DNA of 39,215 nt from Undivivens sp041654215 (GCA_041654215.1 JBAZDY010000008.1:1-39215), one strand, 5' to 3'. Positions 6,609 through 14,834 are shown, counted from the stretch's first letter. The notes: a model not told the origin generated them from the sequence alone. Translations and numbers: made by a program.

Positions 6609-8138
6609 ATGAATAGCGAAGCGTATAACCAATTTCTGCGGGGGAAACCTTACTATCAAGACGCTCACAGGACGCTCTTTAACCGCGATTGCCGCTCAAT
6701 GCCGGAGCTGTCGGACGATTCCATTCAGTGCGTTGTTACCAGCCCGCCGTACTGGGGCCTGCGGAAGTATGCCGGGCAACAGGATTTGATATGGGGCGGT
6801 AAAGCGGACTGTAAGCATGAGTGGTTGAATGTACCGCCGAGGCGCGCAAGGCGCGCCTCGGATATCGTTAACCTTAAAAGCAAAGAAGCTACTAATAAGG
6901 GTAACCTCGGCATCGAGCTTCCGCATACCAATACCTGTTCTCTCTGTGGGGCATGGCGCGGGGCTTATGGCCTCGAACCCACGCCGGGGCTTTATATCCG
7001 GCACACGGTAGAGATTCTTAGGGAGATACGGCGGGTATTGAGGCCGGACGGAACAGTTTTTTGGAACATCGGTGATAGTTACGCGGGTGGCAAGGGACAA
7101 TCTGGGAGCCGTGGTGCTGAATATCAAAATGCACGTCACGAAGCAGGAGAAAGTCTTAATACTCATTATCAAACACTCGGTGGGGCAAAACAAACAAAAC
7201 CAACTGATGACCGCGCCGCTTTAAGAAGTAACAACCTCAAGCCCAAAGACCTGTGTCTGATTCCCTTCCGCGTCGCCATAGCCGCCCAGGAAGACGGGTG
7301 GTGGGTGAGGTCGGTCATTATCTGGAACAAAAACAACCCCATGCCGGAAAGCGTCACGGACCGGCCCACGGAAAGCCACGAGTACATCATCCTGCTAACC
7401 AAATCCGCCCGGTATTACTGGGACGCGGAGGCGGTGAGAGAGCCAATAGCGCCATCTACAATCGGGCGCGGACCTGTTGATTTCGGCGGTTCTAAGGGAA
7501 GGGATTACAATCCCGATAAAAATGACCCTAACTTTAGAAATGGAAGTGAACAATGGGGCAGAACCTACGATTATAAAGAATGTTCTGCCAATGGCCGCAA
7601 CCTGCGCTCTGTGTGGACGTTCTCCACGCAGCCCTATAAAGACGCCCACTTCGCCACGTTCCCGGAAGAACTGCCGGAACGCTGTATCAAAGCCGCCACG
7701 CCGGAAGCAGGAAGTTGCTCCAAATGCGGCGCGCCTTGGGTGAGGATTGTTGAGAAAGGTAATTTAATCTCCATAGATGGCACTAAAGATACATACCGGC
7801 CAACAAAAATAACTAACGACCCTGCAGTTAAAGGACGCTCTGATGGTTGGGTTCCTAATCATTTTATTGAAACCAAAACCCTCGGATGGAAGCCCGCCTG
7901 CAACTGTCAGAAAAAATTGAATGAACAGGCTATCAAAGAAACCATGAAAATGGGAACCGGAATAATTATACCGCCTGAATTAAAACCTGTACCGTCACTC
8001 GTCCTTGACCCCTTCGCCGGCAGCGGCACCACGCTGTGGGTCGCGGCAAGACTGGGGCGTAAAGCGGTGGGTTACGAGATAGCAGAAGAATACTGCAAGT
8101 TGATAGTAAACCGGAATAAACAGCACATATTAATTTAG
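6609..8138 (+). CDS. DNA methyltransferase, beta class (N4C/N6A)
   Basis: The 509-residue protein should transfer a methyl group from SAM to an exocyclic amino group of DNA. Motif IV is TSPPYW (44-49) and motif I is LDPFAGSGTT near residue 465, so the motif order is that of the beta class; S-P-P-Y favours N4-cytosine. Two Cys-rich insertions (CKHEW...CSLCG at about 61-115, and CSKCGAPW...CNC at about 370-430) are likely zinc sites. It starts directly after the preceding gene. It probably protects phage DNA from host restriction; no partner nuclease is seen. Confidence 0.9.
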   Translation: MNSEAYNQFLRGKPYYQDAHRTLFNRDCRSMPELSDDSIQCVVTSPPYWGLRKYAGQQDLIWGGKADCKHEWLNVPPRRARRASDIVNLKSKEATNKGNLGIELPHTNTCSLCGAWRGAYGLEPTPGLYIRHTVEILREIRRVLRPDGTVFWNIGDSYAGGKGQSGSRGAEYQNARHEAGESLNTHYQTLGGAKQTKPTDDRAALRSNNLKPKDLCLIPFRVAIAAQEDGWWVRSVIIWNKNNPMPESVTDRPTESHEYIILLTKSARYYWDAEAVREPIAPSTIGRGPVDFGGSKGRDYNPDKNDPNFRNGSEQWGRTYDYKECSANGRNLRSVWTFSTQPYKDAHFATFPEELPERCIKAATPEAGSCSKCGAPWVRIVEKGNLISIDGTKDTYRPTKITNDPAVKGRSDGWVPNHFIETKTLGWKPACNCQKKLNEQAIKETMKMGTGIIIPPELKPVPSLVLDPFAGSGTTLWVAARLGRKAVGYEIAEEYCKLIVNRNKQHILI

Positions 8139-8155
8139 CGGAAGGGCAGGCGCAG

Positions 8156-8194
8156 ATGCCGACACTGTTTGATTTATTGGAGGCGGTAGCGTGA
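8156..8194 (+). CDS. Possible 12-residue leader or remnant peptide
   Basis: ATG 8156 opens a 12-codon frame (MPTLFDLLEAVA) whose stop overlaps the start of the DUF1643 gene. It may be a translational-coupling leader or the remnant of a longer gene. Evidence is only spacing and overlap. Confidence 0.25.
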   Translation: MPTLFDLLEAVA

Positions 8195-8697
8195 TGGAAG
8201 CCATTGATTTATCAATAGCTAAAGGCGCGGTATTTTCCAGTGACGGCAAGCACCGATACGCTTTATGGCGGGTTTGGAGTAATTACCGCAGGCCGTTGAT
8301 GTTTATAGGTTTGAATCCATCTAAAGCCGGCCATGCGCTTGACGACCCGACAGTTACACGCATGATAAGGCGGGCGGATGCTGCCGGATTCGGGGGGTTA
8401 TTGGTAGGCAACCTTTACTCTTATGTTTCTACCGACCCCCGGATTCTACTTACGCTGGACGGATGCTTTAACGATGAAACCGACCATTATCTAAAGCACA
8501 TGTCTCACCTGGCCGAGAAGGTATTATGCGGGTGGGGTTCTTTTAAACCGGCGGCGAAGCGAACACACGCTATTTTAAGTTTTTTCCCGATTTTGTATTG
8601 CCTGGGCGTAAACCGGGACGGCCAGCCTAAACACCCGCTGTACGTAAGTTATGATACTCCAATTACTAAATACAAAATGACAGGTGGTATGAGATGA
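8194..8697 (+). CDS. DUF1643 family protein
   Basis: About 167 residues. The signature of DUF1643 is clear: FIGLNPSKAGHALDDPTVTRMIRRA near residues 37-57, then LLVGNLYSYVSTDP and CGWGSF. The family is frequent in phages and mobile elements; its biochemical role is unknown to me. ATG 8194 is preferred over GTG 8191, with GGAGG at 8179-8183. The stop overlaps the next start. Confidence 0.85.
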   Translation: MEAIDLSIAKGAVFSSDGKHRYALWRVWSNYRRPLMFIGLNPSKAGHALDDPTVTRMIRRADAAGFGGLLVGNLYSYVSTDPRILLTLDGCFNDETDHYLKHMSHLAEKVLCGWGSFKPAAKRTHAILSFFPILYCLGVNRDGQPKHPLYVSYDTPITKYKMTGGMR

Positions 8698-9179
8698 ACG
8701 CAGAGTTAGCATTTAGTATCAGGCAGCCGTGGGCGTGGCTGTATTTGATGTATAAGCCGGTGGAGAACCGGAACTGGGCGATAGGGAGGGGAGCGCGGCA
8801 CGGCATGTACGCGTCATACGATACGGCGAATTTCTCTATAACTTTGCCGTCCAGGGTGTACATCCACGCGGCGAAGAAATACGAGAACCAGGACTTCGAG
8901 GCCGCTTTCAAAATCGTTTACCAGTTATACGGGCTTTCTGATGGGAACATTATCAAAGCAAATTACCTCAATCATCTGGAGCTGGGGGCGATAATCGGGG
9001 AGGCAACGATAACAAAGTGCATTACGGCAAATAGCCCGGAAGCTAAAGACCCTTTGATAGCGCCGTGGTTCGTGGGGAAATACGGGTTCGTGAGGGAGAA
9101 TCCGGAGGTCTATGAAAAGCCGATACCGTGCCGGGGGCAGTTAGGATTTTTCCGGCCGGAAATTAATTTAGGGAGGTAG
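8694..9179 (+). CDS. ASCH-domain protein
   Basis: The 161-residue protein has the ASCH fold signatures SIRQPWAW (8-15), VENRNW (22-27), VYIHAAKK, GAIIGEATI and the final PCRGQLGFF. ASCH domains are related to PUA-like RNA-binding or nucleotide-handling domains and are common in phage early regions. The start overlaps the previous stop by 4 bases. Confidence 0.85.
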   Translation: MNAELAFSIRQPWAWLYLMYKPVENRNWAIGRGARHGMYASYDTANFSITLPSRVYIHAAKKYENQDFEAAFKIVYQLYGLSDGNIIKANYLNHLELGAIIGEATITKCITANSPEAKDPLIAPWFVGKYGFVRENPEVYEKPIPCRGQLGFFRPEINLGR

Positions 9180-9182
9180 GAT

Positions 9183-9605
9183 ATGCCTATAGCAAATTAC
9201 AGTACAGAAGTAACGGCCTTAAAATCAATCGGGGAAATTCAAGGGATTTTAGTAGCTCATAGAGCGGAGCATATCCTCATGGATTACAAGGACGGTGAAC
9301 CGATTGGGCTTTCATTCATCATTAAAACACAGTTCGGGGAAACAGCTTTTCGTCTGCCCGCCAACATCGAGCGTATTCAGGCCGTGCTCAATAAACAACG
9401 TATCCGCAAAGTGATTACACGGGACATGGCCGCGCGGGTGGCGTGGCGGATCCTGCGGGACTGGGTGAGAGCGCAAATGGCTATCCTCGAAACGGAGATG
9501 GTGAGCATCGAACAGATATTCCTTCCATACATGGAGACGCAAAACGGCCGGTTGCTTTTTGACGTGATGGTAGAACACAGATTACAACTACCGGCGGCAA
9601 ATTAA
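9183..9605 (+). CDS. Conserved-type phage protein, unknown function
   Basis: The 140-residue protein begins 3 bases after the ASCH gene. An N-terminal beta-rich half (ILMDYKDGEPIGLSFIIKT) is followed by an Arg/Trp-rich helical half (RVAWRILRDWVRAQMAILE). Similar proteins occur in phage early operons (from memory), without known function. Confidence 0.6.
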   Translation: MPIANYSTEVTALKSIGEIQGILVAHRAEHILMDYKDGEPIGLSFIIKTQFGETAFRLPANIERIQAVLNKQRIRKVITRDMAARVAWRILRDWVRAQMAILETEMVSIEQIFLPYMETQNGRLLFDVMVEHRLQLPAAN

Positions 9606-9622
9606 CAAGGAGAGGCAGAGAG

Positions 9623-10501
9623 ATGAACAAAACAACTATCGAATGGGTATTTAACGCGGACGGGAGCAGGCCGGGGTATTCCGTTAATCCAATGACGGGG
9701 TGTCTGAACCAGGTAGAGGGGTTGTGCAAGGGCGGAGACTTCCCATGCTATGCGTACAGGCAAAGCCACAACAAGGGCCCGCGCGGGCTGTACAAGGCGG
9801 ATATGGCGGGGATACCTGCATGTCTTTGGAGCGAGGAACAGTTAAAAAACAACATTAATGCCACAACAGAAGATTCTTTTGACCCGCGTGTCCACATTAA
9901 ACGCTTCGACCAGCTTCTTCACGCGCCGAAGAACGCCGGCGTATTTGTTGACGACCGGAGCGATTGGGCGGCTTCGTACTGGCCGCGGTGGTGCCAGGAC
10001 AAGATAATCGAGGCGGCGGTAAAGCGGCCGGATATCCGGCTGTACCTGCTGACAAAGCAACCGCAGGAGCTACAAAAGTTCAGTCCGTTCCCGGATAACG
10101 TGTGGCCGGGTGTGACATTGACACTTGGAAATGATAATTACGGTCATGATTGCCCGCCGGAACGGTTTTACACTCTGAATTGTTTAAAGGACATAAAAGC
10201 CAAAGTCAAATTTATTTCCTTTGAACCGTTACTCGGCCAACTATGCCGTGGTTATACTCATCTTTGGTGGGCGGAAAATTTCAAGAAGTGCGGTATAAAC
10301 TGGGTAATCATCGGGGCGCAGACGAAACCAATCAAGTACCCGGACATCGAATGGGTGAAGGAAATAGTAACGGCGGCGGATGAGGCCGGAGCTAAAGTGT
10401 TCCTGAAGGATAACCTTTATAAGTTTCTGATGGAGTTTCCTTACGATGATTTATTCTGGGAAGATATTTCAAACATGCGCCAGGAAATACCGGAGGGATA
10501 G
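9623..10501 (+). CDS. Phage Gp37/Gp68-like protein (DUF5131)
   Basis: In the 292-residue protein, the N-terminus has NPMTGCLNQ, a cysteine at CKGG and CYAYRQ, matching the Cys-rich opening of the DUF5131 phage family. The centre has RLYLLTKQP and FISFEPLLG, and the C-terminus has WVIIGAQTKP and VFLKDNL. The overall pattern recalls spore-photoproduct-lyase-like TIM barrels, so an iron-sulfur or radical-SAM-like role is possible but unproven. GGAGAGG precedes the start. Confidence 0.85.
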   Translation: MNKTTIEWVFNADGSRPGYSVNPMTGCLNQVEGLCKGGDFPCYAYRQSHNKGPRGLYKADMAGIPACLWSEEQLKNNINATTEDSFDPRVHIKRFDQLLHAPKNAGVFVDDRSDWAASYWPRWCQDKIIEAAVKRPDIRLYLLTKQPQELQKFSPFPDNVWPGVTLTLGNDNYGHDCPPERFYTLNCLKDIKAKVKFISFEPLLGQLCRGYTHLWWAENFKKCGINWVIIGAQTKPIKYPDIEWVKEIVTAADEAGAKVFLKDNLYKFLMEFPYDDLFWEDISNMRQEIPEG

Positions 10502-11053
10502 ATGTGGTTTATAGACTGCCCGCACTGCGGTAAGCAGAACATTATGGAGAGCGATGAGGACCCGGCAAAGGCGCAGTGTATATTTTGCAGGCAGTTATTA
10601 AGAAAAGGAGCACCTATGGTAGCAAAGATAGCGATATCGGAATTAAACAGGGAAACGGTGGAAAAAGTATTACCGGCGGTAGTTAAGAAACCCGATACAA
10701 CGGGCATGAAATTTGGAGAACGCAACCGGGTTATGCATGAATTCTACGAGGCTCACAAGGAAGAGATATTGTTATGGTATCAAATCAAAGGCGCCTCAGA
10801 AATGATGAAAGCCTGGGGAATAGCCTACGGTCTCTGGGGTACGGCGAAGGTCATGGGTTTGCGTAACCGCTGGCTGCCGGATAAATTCCCGATGCCGGAT
10901 GGTAAGAAGCCCCGGAAAAAAGAAGAGCGTGTGATTCCCAAAACTAAAACGCCTTGTGACGGGGATAAAGAAGTCTGCAAAAACTGCTCGGTGTTCCTTC
11001 AATACCAGGCGTATCAACAGGGGGTGCGTGACGTTTGCGGAGGCGGAAAATGA
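10502..11053 (+). CDS. Zinc-ribbon protein with possible DNA-binding region
   Basis: The 183-residue protein abuts the DUF5131 gene. It has an N-terminal zinc ribbon (CPHCG and CIFC, residues 6-29), a helical basic middle (ERNRVMHEFYEAHKEE, then a helix-turn-helix-like stretch near 95-122 with GTAKVMGL), a basic linker and a C-terminal Cys motif (CDGDKEVCKNC). This may be a DNA-binding regulator; the target is unknown. Confidence 0.6.
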   Translation: MWFIDCPHCGKQNIMESDEDPAKAQCIFCRQLLRKGAPMVAKIAISELNRETVEKVLPAVVKKPDTTGMKFGERNRVMHEFYEAHKEEILLWYQIKGASEMMKAWGIAYGLWGTAKVMGLRNRWLPDKFPMPDGKKPRKKEERVIPKTKTPCDGDKEVCKNCSVFLQYQAYQQGVRDVCGGGK

Positions 11054-11265
11054 GAGAAAAAATAAAAGATTTTATACAGAGAAAGATAGATATTACGAAG
11101 CCGGAGCACCTGGCGGAGGAGATAGCGGACGGTTTGATTAGCCGGGCGTGGGTGAACGTTGCGAACGTAGCGTTGCAGGAGGAGTTGATAGAGACGAAGG
11201 AAAAACTGGAGGAAGCGGAGGCGGAAGTTAAGGTGTGGAATTCCCGCGCTAACAGGCAGAACTGA
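11050..11265 (+). CDS. Small helical protein of unknown function
   Basis: The 71-residue product overlaps the previous gene by 4 bases. Its C-terminal half is a charged coiled-coil (EELIETKEKLEEAEAEV). It probably oligomerises or docks on a partner; no family is seen. Confidence 0.6.
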   Translation: MREKIKDFIQRKIDITKPEHLAEEIADGLISRAWVNVANVALQEELIETKEKLEEAEAEVKVWNSRANRQN

Positions 11266-11266
11266 T

Positions 11267-11476
11267 ATGAGGTACAAGTTGAAGGCAGCGGACGTTGTTA
11301 CCGAGGAGAAAAAGAGGGGCGGGTACGGGGACGGGCAGGGCGGGAAGGGAGGGCACCGTAAAGCGCGGAGCGGGAAGTTGATGGGCGGGAACGGGTGCAA
11401 GGCGCATCCGGACTGTTTTACGTGTCCATTCGGGCCGGACGATTGCCGGTGGGAATCAAAGGATAACTATATATAG
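11267..11476 (+). CDS. Small basic zinc-binding-like protein
   Basis: The 69-residue product has a basic Gly-rich front and a C-terminal motif CKAHPDCFTCPF-DDCRW that is typical of tiny phage zinc proteins. The stop codon TAG ends exactly on the first base of the mobile cassette at 11476; without the cassette the stop would still form (TAGG). Confidence 0.6.
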   Translation: MRYKLKAADVVTEEKKRGGYGDGQGGKGGHRKARSGKLMGGNGCKAHPDCFTCPFGPDDCRWESKDNYI

Positions 11477-12244
11477 GTAAGTATCCCTTGACATACAGTA
11501 GGAGAGGAATTTGAACTGGAACGGCATAGAGTTACCTGAAAAGAATATCTACTTTAAGGATGATGATGTAGTGATTTACTGCGCTGATTGCCGTGAGATA
11601 CTGCCCTTGATTCCTGATAAGAGCATTGATTTAGTTTTAACAGACCCGCCGTATGGAATAAATATAGCTAAAAACGGAACAGTGGGTGGAACTAATTTAG
11701 CCGTGACTAAAAATTATGGTGCAAGTGATTGGGATAATGAAAGACTTGATGCCGTAGTTATTAATGAAATCCAACGAATAGGATTTAATCAAATTATATT
11801 TGGGGGAAATTATATCGCCGATTTATTGTCACCTTCTCCCTGTTGGATTATATGGGACAAAAGAGATAATTTGCCCAGCAATAATTTTGCTGATTGTGAG
11901 TTAATTTGGACATCATTTAAGTCACCAAGCCGTTTATATAAGTTTTTATGGCAAGGAATGTTACAAAAAAACATGTCTGATAAAGAATACCGTTATCATC
12001 CTACTCAAAAACCGCTGGAGATAGTTGGTAGACTAATTGAAACATACTCAAAACAAGTTGATTCAATCCTTGACCCCTTTCTCGGCTCTGGTACAACCGC
12101 CGTATGCGCTAAGAAGCTGGGTCGTAAGTGTATCGGCATAGAGATAGAAGAAAAGTATTGTGAAATCGCCGTTGATAGATTAAGACAATCAGTAATGAAG
12201 CTGGAAGTACTGTAGACGAAGGGATAGTCACGTCCAACGATACA
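11476..12244 (+). mobile_element. Transposase-less cassette 1 (methyltransferase cargo), IS1595-type ends
   Basis: The left end at 11476 reads GGTAAGTATCCCTTGACATA and is identical over about 28 bases to the left end of cassette 2 (29527). Its first 12 bases match both ends of the IS at 37397-39088. A degenerate right repeat lies at about 12205-12232 (minus strand GTGACTATCCCTTC and then TACAGTA). TATATATA flanks the left end (11468-11475) and recurs at 12245-12252, which would be an 8-bp duplication. It is low-complexity and 12 bases beyond the best repeat end, so the right boundary is uncertain. The interior is AT-richer than the flanks and holds one gene. Confidence 0.75.
11511..12215 (+). 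CDS. Adenine-type DNA methyltransferase (cassette cargo)
   Basis: The 234-residue beta-class methyltransferase has motif IV DPPYGI (45-50) and motif I LDPFLGSGTT (about 187-196); D-P-P-Y favours N6-adenine. It starts with TTG at 11511 behind AGGAG, which is the inner end of the cassette's left terminal repeat. It stops inside the right-end region. Codon use is visibly more AT-rich than in the neighbouring early genes, which fits recent arrival. It may extend protection against host restriction beyond that of the 6609 enzyme. Confidence 0.88.
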   Translation: MNWNGIELPEKNIYFKDDDVVIYCADCREILPLIPDKSIDLVLTDPPYGINIAKNGTVGGTNLAVTKNYGASDWDNERLDAVVINEIQRIGFNQIIFGGNYIADLLSPSPCWIIWDKRDNLPSNNFADCELIWTSFKSPSRLYKFLWQGMLQKNMSDKEYRYHPTQKPLEIVGRLIETYSKQVDSILDPFLGSGTTAVCAKKLGRKCIGIEIEEKYCEIAVDRLRQSVMKLEVL

Positions 12245-12266
12245 TATATATAGGAAGGGAGTGCCG

Positions 12267-12962
12267 ATGGGAAACCGTTCCGGGCAGAGATTCACGAACC
12301 AGCACAAGGCGATGCTCGCCCGAATTGATGGGAATTACTGCCTGATATGTAAGAACTTCGGGCAGGGGCCGGGGATAACGAGGTCGCCGCCGGAATGGCC
12401 TTTGCAGGTACACCACGCGCGGACGGATTTAAAGGAAAGCAATCCGCGGCGGTGGGAGTACGATGTGACGTGCCTGGCCTGCGAGCCTTGCAACCTGTCT
12501 CTCCGGCATAAGACGCCGAAGGAATTATGCCAGATTATCCGTATTTGTCGTCTACGGAATGGGAGGGAGAGGGAGAGAGAGAGGGCAAGGGGGAGAAATA
12601 ACGGGCGCGATAAGAGGCAGGAATACAAGGGCGGCATCATGGAGGCGCTGGATACTTCTCAAGGTTCCTACGAATCCAACGCCAAGGGGCTGTTCCTGCC
12701 GGCCTTCAAGAAGTTCCTGTTAGACAGGATAACGGAGTACGGTAAATACGCGGTAGAAGAGCTGTTGGACCAGTTCTTCGATATGACGACCTGTTCACAG
12801 AATACATCGCGGCGATACCTGAAGGGCTGGAGTTCCGATACGGGGATATACCGGCGTTACAAGGACGGGGGCGTGTGGTACATAACGTGGCGGTACGACC
12901 TGACAAAGCCCGCGGGGGAAAAGAAAACGAAAGGGAAGGCCGCGGCGGCAGATAAGGGATAG
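12267..12962 (+). CDS. HNH-like protein fused to a second helical domain
   Basis: About 231 residues. Residues 20-85 hold an HNH-like arrangement: C25-x2-C28, the histidine pair H49-H50, the C69-x2-C72 cluster, then N76 and H81. A purine-only repeat then codes for RERERERARGR, and an in-frame ATG (12639) opens a second region (MEALDTSQ..., WYITWRYDL) that could be translated alone. ATG 12267 sits 6 bases behind GGAAGGGA. In phages such HNH proteins often aid packaging or act as homing nucleases; the role here is unclear. Confidence 0.65.
   Translation: MGNRSGQRFTNQHKAMLARIDGNYCLICKNFGQGPGITRSPPEWPLQVHHARTDLKESNPRRWEYDVTCLACEPCNLSLRHKTPKELCQIIRICRLRNGRERERERARGRNNGRDKRQEYKGGIMEALDTSQGSYESNAKGLFLPAFKKFLLDRITEYGKYAVEELLDQFFDMTTCSQNTSRRYLKGWSSDTGIYRRYKDGGVWYITWRYDLTKPAGEKKTKGKAAAADKG
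12561..12597 (+). repeat. Purine GA-rich microsatellite inside the HNH-like gene
   Basis: A run of GGGAGA/GAGA units encodes alternating Arg-Glu between the HNH-like part and the second domain. Such tracts are prone to slippage; unit changes not divisible by 3 would break the fusion. Confidence 0.8.
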
Positions 12963-13062
12963 TTTTACGGGCGCGGGCGCGTGAGTTCAAGGTAAGGAAT
13001 AGAACAGGGATTCTACAAAATCAACAGGTAAAAAAAGGGGGAAAAGAAGAGGAGAAGGAATA

Positions 13063-13395
13063 ATGATAAGAGTAAAAATATCAGACGATTTAGACTATGC
13101 AGGGAAAGCCATTACAATACTTGACGTACAGGAGAATTACTACAGACAGGGAAAGTTTGTAGACGGCAATTTAAAATTTGAAAATGTAGAAAAGGGCCAA
13201 TATCTAAATCCAAGCCTCGTCCTTCACCAACATCAAGGGGAGGAGTTTCTGCACGCCTTGGCTCAAGGTCTTGCTGAAGCCGGGTATTTACCCGATATTT
13301 CCAGAGACAAAGAAAGCGAACTAAATGCTACGAAGCATCATCTTGAAGACATGCGTAACCTCGTCTTCAATGGTAAACCTCCAGCAAATAAATAA
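13063..13395 (+). CDS. Phage protein of unknown function
   Basis: The 110-residue product follows a 100-base gap with a good GAGGAGAAGG ribosome site. Its C-terminal third (ESELNATKHHLEDMRNLVF) matches a tail motif that I remember from many small phage early proteins. The N-terminus is beta-rich. Function is unknown. Confidence 0.65.
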   Translation: MIRVKISDDLDYAGKAITILDVQENYYRQGKFVDGNLKFENVEKGQYLNPSLVLHQHQGEEFLHALAQGLAEAGYLPDISRDKESELNATKHHLEDMRNLVFNGKPPANK

Positions 13396-13408
13396 CAGGG
13401 GGGGGGAA

Positions 13409-13639
13409 ATGGGAACATCAAATCGGTCAACAATAATAACGCGCTTAAGTATCCTTACTATTCTTGGCGCCGTCACTAACTTCTTTCAGGGGCTAGGCGG
13501 CGGCGACAACGCCGGGTACTCCAGCACGCCGAGCCATATCCCGGGCGGGAGCCACCATCACCGGCCGCGGTACCGGCCGCATGTGCAGAACGGCAAGTTC
13601 GTAATGAAGGTACACCATAAAGGGAGAGGGAGCTGGTAG
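13409..13639 (+). CDS. Small secreted or membrane-anchored His-rich protein
   Basis: The 76-residue product starts at ATG 13409 behind a G8 run. A hydrophobic segment (about residues 12-28) may be a signal or anchor; the rest is Gly/Ser/His/Arg-rich (GGSHHHRPRYRPH). Function is unknown. Confidence 0.5.
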   Translation: MGTSNRSTIITRLSILTILGAVTNFFQGLGGGDNAGYSSTPSHIPGGSHHHRPRYRPHVQNGKFVMKVHHKGRGSW

Positions 13640-13777
13640 ATGAAAGCGATAAAGAACATCCTGTGCAGCCTTGGTAAGCATGACTGGGGCGCGTGGATAC
13701 CGTCCACGAGGGGAGCGCGGTGGGAAACGCGGCAATGCCGGCGGTGCCCGAGGCAGCAGGAGCGGAAGACGTTTTAA
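13640..13777 (+). CDS. Tiny zinc-ribbon protein (DUF1660-like)
   Basis: The 45-residue product has the pattern C-x3-H-x2-W ... R-W-E-T-R-Q-C-x2-C, which matches small phage zinc-ribbon proteins of the DUF1660 type. It starts directly at the previous stop and its stop overlaps the next ATG (TAATG). Confidence 0.6.
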   Translation: MKAIKNILCSLGKHDWGAWIPSTRGARWETRQCRRCPRQQERKTF

Positions 13778-14325
13778 TGAAAATTAGTTCTGATACGGTA
13801 AAAGCTCTTTGTCTTCAGTACTGGCGCTATGACCGGGGTGCGCACATAGTCACGCTGGAAACGCAGGGTGATGTGGGCGCGGTATTAAAGCGTTTTCTAA
13901 TTGAGACCGAGGTTAAAGTTAGTATTGGAGACCTCCGCCGCGACATCCGCAAACCCATCCACTGTTATCTCCGTTACTTTACCGGCATGAGTATTGACTT
14001 AGGGTATTGGGGGAACCTTCCACAACTGGTTAATAAGTACTCGAAATATATCAGTGACCGCCAGTTTTATTTTGCGGTACCGCAGGAACTGGAGAATAAA
14101 GCAGTCCCAATTATTGAAGACATGTACCCGTACGCGGGCTTGCTTGTGGCAAAGATAAATTCTGGTATTGGTTTCAATGACGCTGTGCGTTGGGGAAGTA
14201 TTGAGTTAGTAAAAAAATCGGCTATCTTCCCCGTGCCGCGTCTCAACACCCGGTGCATGGCGAATATGGTAAAGGCTCAATCAGCCACACTTACGAGACT
14301 ATCTTTAAAAGTGGGGAAACCCTGA
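13777..14325 (+). CDS. MmcB-like PD-(D/E)XK nuclease-fold protein
   Basis: In the 182-residue protein, the core EVKVSIGDLRRDIRKP (about residues 45-60) has the E-x-K of a restriction-type nuclease fold. It is followed by FYFAVPQEL and YAGLLV and a VKKSA strand, the order seen in MmcB-like phage and bacterial proteins. It may have a DNA-repair or nuclease role. The start overlaps the previous stop. Confidence 0.7.
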   Translation: MKISSDTVKALCLQYWRYDRGAHIVTLETQGDVGAVLKRFLIETEVKVSIGDLRRDIRKPIHCYLRYFTGMSIDLGYWGNLPQLVNKYSKYISDRQFYFAVPQELENKAVPIIEDMYPYAGLLVAKINSGIGFNDAVRWGSIELVKKSAIFPVPRLNTRCMANMVKAQSATLTRLSLKVGKP

Positions 14326-14747
14326 TGAGAGAGCCGTGGTACGCGATATACGAGATACGGTTTACGCGGCCGCAGATGTGGTGGATGTCGGGACACATGG
14401 AGGAATTGAGAGAGGGAAGATGGCCGGAGAAGCCGGGGCATTACCAAAGGCCGCTGCGGATGGCGTGCAAAGAGGCGCGTGAGCAGGGGTATACGGGTTA
14501 CTGCGCAACGTGCCATATAAAGCCGTGTTTGAATCCGGGGAAAAAGACGCCGAACAAAATACGGCTGGAGCGGCGGATAAACCGGACGCTGGAGATAGCG
14601 GCTGAAGTGGATAGCAGGTATGCGCTGATTATGGATTACATAAGCGGGTGGGAAAGGCCGAAACAAAAAGTATACCGCGATGGGAACAGTTATCAGAAGC
14701 GCTATAATGAATATCTGACGAGTTCTGTAGCTAAAAACCGTAATTAG
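14325..14747 (+). CDS. Last early gene, unknown function, possible late regulator
   Basis: The 140-residue product starts at ATG 14325, whose first base is the last base of the previous stop. It is Trp/Arg-rich at the N-terminus (YEIRFTRPQMWWMSGH), has a Cys motif (CATCHIKPC) and a basic helical C-terminus. The position just before the late control region would suit a regulator of late transcription; that is inference from place only. Confidence 0.6.
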   Translation: MREPWYAIYEIRFTRPQMWWMSGHMEELREGRWPEKPGHYQRPLRMACKEAREQGYTGYCATCHIKPCLNPGKKTPNKIRLERRINRTLEIAAEVDSRYALIMDYISGWERPKQKVYRDGNSYQKRYNEYLTSSVAKNRN

Positions 14748-14749
14748 TA

Positions 14750-14778
14750 TTGACAACCACGCTCAAAGCGGTTACAAT
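14750..14778 (+). promoter_or_regulatory. Late promoter candidate
   Basis: TTGACA (14750-14755), a 17-base spacer and TACAAT (14773-14778), one base off the -10 consensus. It begins 3 bases after the last early gene and points at the terminase operon. A terminator lies only about 25-45 bases downstream of the expected start. Confidence 0.85.
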
Positions 14779-14808
14779 AGCAGGTAAGATAGCGAAAGTA
14801 TTGGTTAG

Positions 14809-14830
14809 CCCCCGGAGACGGGGGTTTTTT
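14809..14830 (+). terminator. Terminator/attenuator right after the late promoter
   Basis: CCCCCG (14809-14814), a GAGA tetraloop and CGGGGG (14819-14824) are followed by TTTTTT. It would stop transcripts from 14750 almost at once unless antitermination occurs, and would also end the early operon. Confidence 0.88.
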
Positions 14831-14834
14831 ATTT

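Noticed and set aside
12233..12240. Target duplication directly after the right repeat of cassette 1
   Set aside because: The 8 bases there (TCCAACGA) do not match the left flank TATATATA; the better match is at 12245-12252, so the right boundary is placed there with caution.
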